From assembly GCA_024639445.1 (NCBI GenBank), contig JAHEIJ010000121.1, forward strand, positions 1-6,732: DNA of 6,732 nt, given 5' to 3'. The position numbers and the translations under genes were made by a program. The stretch is from Gammaproteobacteria bacterium. Lineage in GTDB: Bacteria > Pseudomonadota > Gammaproteobacteria > UBA6429 > Thiohalophilaceae. A model generated the notes under the pieces. It was given only the letters and a program-made list of their open reading frames with translations, did no database searches and was not told the DNA's origin. Below are positions 1-5,378 of the stretch, one piece after another (position 1 is the first letter of the stretch; the number at the start of each line of letters is the position of its first letter).

Positions 1-532
1 TCGCGGTCTGGTGGAATACGGCTGGCGCCCATTATGGGTGGTGGATTTCCCCATGTTTGAATGGGATGAGGACGCCAAACGCTGGCTCTCCTTGCATCAC
101 CCGTTTACCTCGCCCAAGGAAGAACATCTCGATTTGCTGGAATCCGATCCGGGTAACTGCCACTCCCGTGCTTACGATATGGTGCTAAATGGAACCGAGA
201 TAGGTGGCGGTTCGATGCGTATCTATCGTGAACAGGTACAACGTAAGGTCTTCAAGGCCCTGGGTATCGATGAGGAAGAAGCCCGCGACAAGTTTGGCTT
301 CCTGCTCGATGCGCTCAAATATGGTTGTCCACCACACGGTGGGATCGCCTTCGGTCTGGATCGGCTGGTAATGTTAATGTCCGGGGCGCAATCCATCCGT
401 GATGTCATGGCTTTCCCCAAAACCCAGACCGCGAGCTGTTTGTTGACCCAGGCACCGTCACCGGTGAGCGAAGCCCAATTACGCGAGTTGCATATAAAAC
501 TCAGGAAAAAGTCATCTCCTGAAAAGGCGTAA
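1..532 (+). CDS. aspS: Aspartyl-tRNA synthetase, C-terminal part (5' end outside the window)
   Basis: Class II aminoacyl-tRNA synthetase that charges tRNA-Asp with aspartate in the cytoplasm. Only the C-terminal 176 residues are present. The reading frame is open from base 2, so the GTG at 11 is an internal valine codon and not a start. Visible landmarks are the DFPMFE and HHPFTSP segments that follow the bacterial GAD insertion, the GGGSMRIY strand, KFGFLLDALKYG, and class II motif 3 (GIAFGLDRLVML), whose ATP-binding arginine is encoded at 362-364. The IRDVMAFPKTQTASCLLTQAPS tail region is typical of bacterial AspRS and the protein ends at the expected place, with a short Lys/Ser-rich tail. 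The catalytic motifs 1 and 2 and the anticodon-binding domain lie upstream. Whether the enzyme discriminates tRNA-Asp from tRNA-Asn cannot be judged from this part. It is the left-hand marker of a conserved aspS-yebC-ruvC neighbourhood. Confidence 0.97.
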   Translation, partial: RGLVEYGWRPLWVVDFPMFEWDEDAKRWLSLHHPFTSPKEEHLDLLESDPGNCHSRAYDMVLNGTEIGGGSMRIYREQVQRKVFKALGIDEEEARDKFGFLLDALKYGCPPHGGIAFGLDRLVMLMSGAQSIRDVMAFPKTQTASCLLTQAPSPVSEAQLRELHIKLRKKSSPEKA

Positions 533-587
533 ATTTTTCAGCTACTTGTGGTTGCTCTATGTCATAAGGCATAGTGTGGATTACTTT

Positions 588-593
588 TATATA
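588..593 (+). promoter_or_regulatory. Possible -10 element for the signalling operon (weak)
   Basis: A TATATA run lies in the most AT-rich part of the aspS-kinase gap and is a plausible sigma-70 -10 box. No good TTGACA-like -35 box is found 16 to 18 bases upstream and there is no TG extension, so this is only a candidate. If used, the operon would carry a leader of about 150 bases containing the 9-bp direct repeats. Read-through from aspS is an alternative, since no convincing terminator follows aspS. Confidence 0.2.
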
Positions 594-690
594 TAGCATG
601 CTCATGTCTGTTGATGCTCTGCCGATAGAATGTGAATGAGTGGGAGGCTGTTTAGGGTAGCCTATGGGCATTACACAGGCATGAATATGG

Positions 691-712
691 AGATCCACCT
701 GCCAGATCCACC
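691..712 (+). repeat. Perfect 9-bp direct repeat upstream of the kinase gene
   Basis: AGATCCACC occurs at 691-699 and again at 704-712, with start-to-start spacing of 13 bp. The sequence GGATCT at 727-732, directly before the ribosome-binding site of the kinase gene, is complementary to the first six bases of either copy, so two mutually exclusive short hairpins can be drawn. This could be a regulator site or a leader RNA structure. Both roles are inference and the repeat may be chance. Confidence 0.4.
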
Positions 713-735
713 AATAAGACTTCAAAGGATCTGAG

Positions 736-742
736 AAGGGAG
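736..742 (+). promoter_or_regulatory. Ribosome-binding site that sets the GTG start of the kinase gene
   Basis: AAGGGAG lies five bases upstream of GTG 748. The only other nearby start-like triplet, GTG 744, is in another frame, so this site supports the GTG at 748 and a mature N-terminus of M-S-K-T-Y-W. Confidence 0.7.
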
Positions 743-747
743 AGTGA

Positions 748-3321
748 GTGAGTAAAACCTACTGGAAAACGGACTGGTTCATTGGTCTGATTGTGACCCT
801 GTTTTTCCTGCTGGCTGGCGGTACCGACATAATGCGCAGCATGGAATGGCAGGCTTACGATCTGGCGGCACGCTTTTCTTCCACTGATCCTGCTAATAGC
901 GACGTTGTCGTTGTTGCGATTGATGATGCTTCCCTGGAGGAACTGGGGGACTGGCCCTGGTCGCGCGATATCATGGCGCAGGCTACCCGTCGGTTAACGG
1001 GTCATCGTCCCGCCGTTATCGGTTTTGCCCTGCCGTTTGATTCGACCCAAACCACCTATGGCCTGGAGTACATTCACGAATTACAGAGCCTGGTGGAAGA
1101 CAATCCCAGGTTGGCAAATTCCAGAATCAGGCGTTTGCTGGATAATGCTGAATCCCGCATGGATACGGACCGGGTATTCGCCCGGAGTCTTCAGAAGGCG
1201 GGACGGGTGGTACTGGCCATGCCTTACCTGATCGAGAAGGGCCGCCCGAAAACCGGCCCGGTTGAACTGCCAGAGTACTTATCTAAATTCACCCTGCGTG
1301 ATATTGAAGGCTTACCGGACCCGAACAGCTTTCTTGCTCGCTTCCGGCCTGAACCTGTGCCGGTCGCCGATATCGTTTATCCCCCCATTGAACCGCTTGC
1401 CCGTTATGCAGGAGGAGCGGGACTGTTGAATCTGGGTTATGGGGGACGCCATGTGCGAACCGAGCCGTTGGTAATTCGCTACGGCGATAGCTTCCTACCC
1501 TCCTTTGCATTGATGATGGCAGCGCGTAACCAGAAATTGGCAACGCGCAGTATCAAGGTAAAGATGGGAGAGGGTGTCCGTCTAGGTGATTACCTCATAC
1601 CCAGTGATAGTAAGCTGAGGGTATATCCTCGTTTTTATCGTGGCAAGAAAGATCATTCCGCCTTTCAGGTTTATTCCATGCTGGATGTACTGGATCGGAA
1701 GGTAGAGAACAACACTTTCCGCGACAAGACGGTACTGGTGGGGCTCACTGCCAGACAACATATTAATCCCATGATTACACCCATTGGTGAGGTAATGGCC
1801 CCGGTCATGGTGACCGCCCATACCGTCTCCAGTATGTTAAACGAAGAGCTATTTGCCGTGCCTGGCTGGACCTTTTGGGCGCAGATCCTGGTGTTTGCTG
1901 TTATCGGTTTGTACCTGATGTTCCTGCTGCCGCGCTTTGGTTTGGGGACCGGCTTATTAATGAGTGCACTGCTGGCTATCGTGATACTTAATACCCATTT
2001 TTATTTTATGCTCTCCGAGTCGACCTGGGTGAGGTTGATGGGACCTCTGGTTGCATTGCTGGTGGGACATATGGTGTTAAGTGCCAAGCATTTTCTGGAG
2101 CATCAGTTACAAAATATTTATACTGAACTTTCCAGTGCCAATAAGGCATTGGGACAATCGTTCCATACCCAGGGGCAGTTCGATCAGGCATTCGAGAAAT
2201 ATCGCAAATGTACAGTTGATACGTCCTTGCTTAACCAGTTATATAACCTGGGTCTGGATTATGAACGCAAGCGTCAGTTCAACAAGGCAGTAACGGTGTT
2301 CAAATATATCGCCGATTATAATCCCAATTACAATGACGTTAAGGAGCGGATAAAGCGTACACAGGAAGTTTCCGATGCCATGGTATTGGGCGTCACCGGA
2401 ACAGGAAGTACGGCTGCCGCTAATGGTACCCTGGTGATAAGCTCCAGCGGGGTGCAAAAACCCATGCTTGGCCGGTATCAGATTGATAAGGAGCTGGGGC
2501 GCGGTGCCATGGGAATGGTGTATCTTGGACATGATCCCAAGATTGGGCGTACTGTGGCAATCAAGACCATGAGTCTGGCGCAAGAGTTTGAAGGTGAAAA
2601 ACTGGCTGATGTCAAAGCCCGTTTCTTCCGCGAAGCGGAAACTGCGGGACGTCTTAATCATGCCAATATCGTAACGATCTATGATGTGGGCGAGGATCAG
2701 GATCTGTCTTACATCGCGATGGATTATCTCAAGGGCGACAATCTGTTAGCCTGGACCAAGCCCGAAAATCTATTACCGGCGGCCGAGGTTCTGGATATGA
2801 TGATCCAGGTGGCAGAGGCTCTGGAGTATGCGAACAGCAAGCGCGTCGTTCACCGTGATATCAAACCTGCCAATATTATTTATGACCCGGAGAGCGGTGT
2901 CCTGAAAGTCACGGACTTCGGGGTGGCCTGTCTGACCGACACCAGCAAGACTAAAACCGGTACCATTCTCGGTAGCCCTTCTTATATGTCACCAGAACAG
3001 TTGGCGGGCCAAAAAGTTGATGGCCGTTCAGATTTGTTTTCTCTGGGTATAACCCTTTATCAAATGTTAAGTGGAGAATTGCCATTTATTGCAGACTCAC
3101 TCGCAAGCCTGATGTACAAAATCGCGAATGAGAAGCACCCGGATATTCGAATGTTCCGTCCTGAACTTCCTGCGTGTATAAGCCAGATAATTAACAAGTC
3201 GTTGCATAAAAAGGCGGATGATCGTTTCCAAACAGGCGCGCAGATGGCCAAAGCTTTAATGCGTTGTCGTGACCGCCTTAAGGGTAAGAAGAAAACAACA
3301 ACAAGTAGGGCGTCCGCGTGA
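748..3321 (+). CDS. CHASE2-sensor transmembrane Ser/Thr protein kinase with TPR-like linker
   Basis: Receptor-type Hanks kinase of 857 residues, predicted to phosphorylate Ser/Thr in the cytoplasm in response to an extracytoplasmic cue. Order of parts: short basic N-terminus; membrane helix about 11-27; CHASE2 domain about 28-366, with the VVVVAIDDASLEELGDWPWSR signature at 53-73, the D..FARSL segment near 141-148 and KTVLVGLTA at 327-335; three membrane helices about 374-394, 398-418 and 428-446; TPR-like helical pairs about 464-528; a Ser/Thr/Gly-rich linker about 548-572; kinase domain about 575-840. Four membrane helices put both ends in the cytoplasm. The kinase looks fully active: glycine loop GRGAMGMVY (584-592), ATP lysine K606, helix-C glutamate probably E629, HRDIKPAN (702-709, catalytic D704), DFG (723-725), an activation loop with T732, S733, T735, T737 and T739, SPE at 748-750, and GRSDLFSLG (759-767). 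It is an RD kinase, the type often controlled by activation-loop autophosphorylation. First gene of the operon. The ligand is unknown. Confidence 0.95.
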   Translation: MSKTYWKTDWFIGLIVTLFFLLAGGTDIMRSMEWQAYDLAARFSSTDPANSDVVVVAIDDASLEELGDWPWSRDIMAQATRRLTGHRPAVIGFALPFDSTQTTYGLEYIHELQSLVEDNPRLANSRIRRLLDNAESRMDTDRVFARSLQKAGRVVLAMPYLIEKGRPKTGPVELPEYLSKFTLRDIEGLPDPNSFLARFRPEPVPVADIVYPPIEPLARYAGGAGLLNLGYGGRHVRTEPLVIRYGDSFLPSFALMMAARNQKLATRSIKVKMGEGVRLGDYLIPSDSKLRVYPRFYRGKKDHSAFQVYSMLDVLDRKVENNTFRDKTVLVGLTARQHINPMITPIGEVMAPVMVTAHTVSSMLNEELFAVPGWTFWAQILVFAVIGLYLMFLLPRFGLGTGLLMSALLAIVILNTHFYFMLSESTWVRLMGPLVALLVGHMVLSAKHFLEHQLQNIYTELSSANKALGQSFHTQGQFDQAFEKYRKCTVDTSLLNQLYNLGLDYERKRQFNKAVTVFKYIADYNPNYNDVKERIKRTQEVSDAMVLGVTGTGSTAAANGTLVISSSGVQKPMLGRYQIDKELGRGAMGMVYLGHDPKIGRTVAIKTMSLAQEFEGEKLADVKARFFREAETAGRLNHANIVTIYDVGEDQDLSYIAMDYLKGDNLLAWTKPENLLPAAEVLDMMIQVAEALEYANSKRVVHRDIKPANIIYDPESGVLKVTDFGVACLTDTSKTKTGTILGSPSYMSPEQLAGQKVDGRSDLFSLGITLYQMLSGELPFIADSLASLMYKIANEKHPDIRMFRPELPACISQIINKSLHKKADDRFQTGAQMAKALMRCRDRLKGKKKTTTSRASA
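3304..3321 (+). promoter_or_regulatory. Ribosome-binding site and 4-bp stop/start overlap coupling kinase and phosphatase
   Basis: AGTAGGG at 3304-3310 sits seven bases before the GTG start at 3318, inside the last codons of the kinase gene. The kinase stop TGA (3319-3321) overlaps that start as GTGA. This is the usual layout for translational coupling and would keep kinase and phosphatase in a fixed ratio. The coupling itself is inference. Confidence 0.7.
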
Positions 3322-4106
3322 TACGGCAAGGTACAAAATTAACCGTCTACGGTGAAACCGATGTGGGTCAAATCCGTGAGCACAATGAAGATTTCATTGG
3401 TTGGGATGTCCATCTGGGTTTGGTTTTGCTGGCTGATGGGATGGGTGGTCATAACGCAGGTGAGGTGGCGAGTGAACTGGCTGTAAGCAGTATTCGGGAC
3501 GCACTCCAGGATGTGTTGGGGCCTGATATGGCTTCTTCTAATATGATTGATTTTAATGACGCGATACGCGAAGCCATCGTCTATGCCAATGATGAAATTA
3601 TTCGCATGGCCAACGAGCGCTTGGAATGCGCGGGTATGGGCACAACCATTGTCGTAACGCTTTTCCACGGTGATCGTATCATTATTGCAAATGTGGGTGA
3701 TTCACGGATGTATCGTCTGCGTGACAAGGAAATGACCCAACTCACCACTGACCATTCACTGGTCCAGGAAATGCTGGATAACGGTTACATCAGCGAAGAA
3801 GAAGCTCAGTTATCAGCTAGCCGCAATTTAATTACCCGAGCCCTGGGGATCGCAGACCAGGTAGAAGTGGATGTTGCACAGGACACGGTGCAAAATGGTG
3901 ACATATATCTACTCTGCTCAGATGGGCTGACCGATTTAGTCACCGACGACGAAATTATACAACTATTGTTGTTATCTAAGGATGATCTCAAAACAGGCTG
4001 TAGGCGGCTAATTTCCCTCGCAAATGAAAAGGGAGGTAAGGATAATATTTCAGTCATACTTATCAGCTTGCAAGAAGCGTATTCTGACAGTGTTGGCCTG
4101 CAATAA
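3318..4106 (+). CDS. PP2C-family (PPM) Ser/Thr protein phosphatase
   Basis: Soluble metal-dependent phosphatase of 262 residues, the usual size of a bacterial Stp/PrpC/PppA-type catalytic domain. It has no membrane segment. It should remove phosphate from Ser/Thr, most likely from the adjacent kinase and its targets. PP2C motifs appear in order: TDVGQIREHNED (14-25; R20, D25), LADGMGGHNAGEVAS (38-52; metal ligand D40), GMGTT (106-110), NVGDSR (125-130), TTDHSLV (143-149), NLITRALG (170-177), LLCSDGLTD (198-206; D202) and GGKDNISVI (239-247; D242). All metal-binding aspartates expected for the family are present. In the flap region the common H-P pair before R-N is replaced by S-A (residues 166-167). 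The GTG start is supported by the overlapping ribosome-binding site; 34 bases separate the stop from the next gene, with no terminator seen. Confidence 0.96.
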   Translation: MIRQGTKLTVYGETDVGQIREHNEDFIGWDVHLGLVLLADGMGGHNAGEVASELAVSSIRDALQDVLGPDMASSNMIDFNDAIREAIVYANDEIIRMANERLECAGMGTTIVVTLFHGDRIIIANVGDSRMYRLRDKEMTQLTTDHSLVQEMLDNGYISEEEAQLSASRNLITRALGIADQVEVDVAQDTVQNGDIYLLCSDGLTDLVTDDEIIQLLLLSKDDLKTGCRRLISLANEKGGKDNISVILISLQEAYSDSVGLQ

Positions 4107-4130
4107 AGAATGCGCTTAACCAAGATATAC

Positions 4131-4138
4131 GGGAGAAG
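4131..4138 (+). promoter_or_regulatory. Ribosome-binding site of the tandem FHA gene
   Basis: GGGAGAAG ends two bases before ATG 4141, with its GGGAG core five bases upstream of the start. It supports this start and shows that the short gap after the phosphatase gene serves as a translation signal, in keeping with one transcript. Confidence 0.6.
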
Positions 4139-4140
4139 TT

Positions 4141-4773
4141 ATGCCTAGAGTGGTTCTAACACACGAAGGTGCAGTCTTGAAAGAATATCGGCTGGACAAG
4201 GAGCGGATAACAATTGGCCGTAAACCACATAACGATATTCAGTTGGATGATCCGACCGTTAGTGGCCAACATGCATCGATACTGATGCTGCAAAATGCCT
4301 ATATCGAAGATATGAACAGTACCAATGGAGTTCTTCTTAATGGCAAGAAAGTTTCCCGGCGTCAGTTAAACCATGGCGACATCATCAAGATTGGACGGCA
4401 TGAGCTGAAATTTATTGACGATAACGCTGAGGAGTTCGAGTCAACCGTCGTTATTCAACCTGAGGGTCGTGCTGCTGCTCCGGCGGTCCCACCTACCAAA
4501 CACTACCAGGTCAAAATCCTGTCCGGACCGAAGAGCGGGGAAAGTATTAAGTTGGTCAAACCCTATACCACGCTGGGTTCTCCCGGAGTGCAGGTGGCGG
4601 TCGTGGCCCGGCGGGGTCAGGAATATTTCCTGATGCCAATGAGTGGTACCGGAGAACGCGGCAATCCTCCCAAGTTGAATGGTCAGTCTATCGGTGCTAA
4701 CAGCCAACGCCTGAAAGAAGGGGATACGATTGAAGTGGCGGGAACCCAACTCCAGTTTACGGCAGCTGACTGA
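4141..4773 (+). CDS. FHA-domain protein: canonical FHA plus a degenerate second FHA-like domain
   Basis: Cytoplasmic phosphothreonine reader of 210 residues. The N-terminal FHA domain (about 3-93) has the core ligand-binding positions: ITIGRKPHNDIQL (23-35; G26, R27), VSGQHA (40-45; S41, H44) and NSTNGVLLNG (59-68; N62). The common arginine after S41 is glycine, as in many proteobacterial FHA proteins. A linker (about 94-120) carries FESTVVIQPEG (99-109) and then an Ala/Pro-rich tether. The C-terminal half (about 121-207) still has the FHA strand pattern and ends with LNGQSIGANSQRLKEGDTIEVAG, but lacks the GR and S..H phosphate-binding residues, having LGSPGVQVAVV there. It probably serves as a structural or protein-binding module. 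The linker motif resembles the tail of the next protein and is a candidate substrate for the operon's kinase. The direct phospho-partner is not known. Confidence 0.93.
   Translation: MPRVVLTHEGAVLKEYRLDKERITIGRKPHNDIQLDDPTVSGQHASILMLQNAYIEDMNSTNGVLLNGKKVSRRQLNHGDIIKIGRHELKFIDDNAEEFESTVVIQPEGRAAAPAVPPTKHYQVKILSGPKSGESIKLVKPYTTLGSPGVQVAVVARRGQEYFLMPMSGTGERGNPPKLNGQSIGANSQRLKEGDTIEVAGTQLQFTAAD
4438..4464 (+). other. Candidate EST phospho-acceptor motif in the FHA linker
   Basis: Encodes E-S-T-V-V-I-Q-P-E (residues 100-108), directly after the canonical FHA fold. It lines up by eye with the tail of the downstream FHA protein (E-T-T-A-I-F-L-P-D). S101 and T102 are the candidate acceptors. Phosphorylation is inferred, not shown. 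Confidence 0.4.
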
Positions 4774-4808
4774 AACGTAATTAATAGTGAGGGGATAAAG
4801 CAAGAAAT

Positions 4809-5165
4809 ATGGCCAAATTGTTGTTAAAGCACGAAGCGGTAACACTCAGTTCCTACAAGCTGGAGCAGGATGAGATCGGCATTGGACGCAACCCGGAGAA
4901 TGACATTCAACTGGACGATGCGGCCGTCAGCGGTAGCCATGCCAAGCTTAGTCGTCAGCCCAACGAATATCTGGAAGATCACTTCGATTATTATATCGAG
5001 GATCTCGGGAGCACCAATGGCACCAAGGTAAACGGCAAACGGATCAGTCGACAAACCCTCAAACATGGTGATGCGATTCAGATTGGGGGGCATAATTTTG
5101 TTTTCGACAGTGGGCAGATTCAGGATATGGAAACGACGGCGATATTCCTGCCCGATGATGATTGA
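4809..5165 (+). CDS. Small single-FHA protein with C-terminal ETT motif
   Basis: Cytoplasmic phosphothreonine reader of 118 residues: one FHA domain (about 3-99) and a short acidic tail. Key FHA residues are present: IGIGRNPENDIQL (23-35; G26, R27), VSGSHA (40-45; S41, H44) and GSTNGTKVNG (67-76; N70). It is a clear paralogue of the first FHA domain of the preceding gene, with the same IGR-x-P-x-NDIQLDD-x-x-VSG-x-HA framework, plus about eight extra residues around 53-60. The tail reads DMETTAIFLPDDD (106-118), a candidate phospho-switch like the ETT motif of GarA and OdhI. ATG 4809 is the only plausible start: a TGA lies in frame at 4788-4790 with no other ATG, GTG or TTG between. The best Shine-Dalgarno run, GAGGGG (4789-4794), is 14 bases away, so translation may be weak or coupled. 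Last gene of the operon, ending in a double stop TGATAG. Confidence 0.93.
   Translation: MAKLLLKHEAVTLSSYKLEQDEIGIGRNPENDIQLDDAAVSGSHAKLSRQPNEYLEDHFDYYIEDLGSTNGTKVNGKRISRQTLKHGDAIQIGGHNFVFDSGQIQDMETTAIFLPDDD
5130..5162 (+). other. Candidate ETT phospho-switch motif at the C-terminus of the small FHA protein
   Basis: Encodes E-T-T-A-I-F-L-P-D-D-D (residues 108-118). T109 and T110 are the candidate acceptors. In GarA and OdhI a similar ETT-S-V-F motif lies before the FHA domain, is phosphorylated by PknB/PknG-type kinases and then binds the protein's own FHA domain. Here it lies after the domain. The functional parallel is inference. Confidence 0.45.
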
Positions 5166-5240
5166 TAGCGATTGGGCCTGAGCCGGTCGTTCTAATTTCA
5201 CCGTAACCAGAGCCAGCATAATTCACTTTCCAGGCGCGTA

Positions 5241-5276
5241 GCCAAAAGCCCGCAGTCAATCTGCGTATCTTTTAGC
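5241..5276 (+). terminator. Terminator-like hairpin between the signalling operon and yebC
   Basis: CGCAG (5251-5255) pairs perfectly with CTGCG (5261-5265) around a 5-base loop. It is flanked by GCCAAAAG (5241-5248) and CTTTTAGC (5269-5276), which pair at seven of eight positions across a small internal loop. The A-run, GC stem, T-run layout suits an intrinsic terminator, possibly working in both directions. The GC stem is short and the T-run is only four bases, so strength is uncertain. Its place between the operon end and the yebC promoter candidate supports the call. Confidence 0.45.
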
Positions 5277-5331
5277 AAATCACTACATCCGTGCTCGCCC
5301 CTCGGTTAGGCCTGCGTTTACCTGACACAGA

Positions 5332-5340
5332 TGTTAAAAT
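5332..5340 (+). promoter_or_regulatory. Extended -10 promoter candidate for yebC
   Basis: TGTTAAAAT matches the extended -10 pattern (TG, one base, then a TATAAT-like hexamer with five of six matches). The -35 region is poor, which an extended -10 can tolerate. It predicts a start of transcription near 5347 and a leader of about 30 bases before yebC, so yebC-ruvC could be transcribed apart from the signalling operon. Confidence 0.45.
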
Positions 5341-5368
5341 CCTGTTTTTGAATCCAATCCTGCATGAC

Positions 5369-5372
5369 GAGG
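5369..5372 (+). promoter_or_regulatory. Ribosome-binding site that sets the yebC start
   Basis: GAGG lies six bases upstream of ATG 5379. An earlier in-frame ATG at 5364 is closed at once by TAG at 5373-5375, so 5379 is the only workable start and gives the conserved MAGHSKWANI N-terminus. Confidence 0.65.
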
Positions 5373-5378
5373 TAGCAC

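Noticed and set aside
519..541. Inverted repeat CTGAAAA / TTTTCAG around the aspS stop codon as a terminator
   Set aside because: The 7-bp stem has only two G-C pairs, includes the stop codon in its loop and is not followed by a T-run. It may be chance and is too weak to call.
557..574. CTATG / CATAG inverted repeat in the aspS-kinase gap as an operator
   Set aside because: Five-base arms around eight bases are easily found by chance in an AT-rich gap, and nothing else supports a binding site.
681..734. 17-codon open frame (MNMEIHLPDPPIRLQRI) ahead of the kinase gene as a leader peptide
   Set aside because: It has no good ribosome-binding site and no run of regulatory codons. A frame of this length is expected by chance.
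2470..3267. Possibility that the kinase domain is a pseudokinase
   Set aside because: Glycine loop, ATP lysine, HRD, DFG and the activation-segment SPE are all intact, so it is predicted to be active.
748..5165. Type VI secretion regulatory set (PpkA, PppA, Fha)
   Set aside because: The gene types match, but the kinase has a CHASE2 sensor, which PpkA lacks, and no secretion structural gene is in the window. The aspS and yebC-ruvC flanks also argue against a T6SS cluster.
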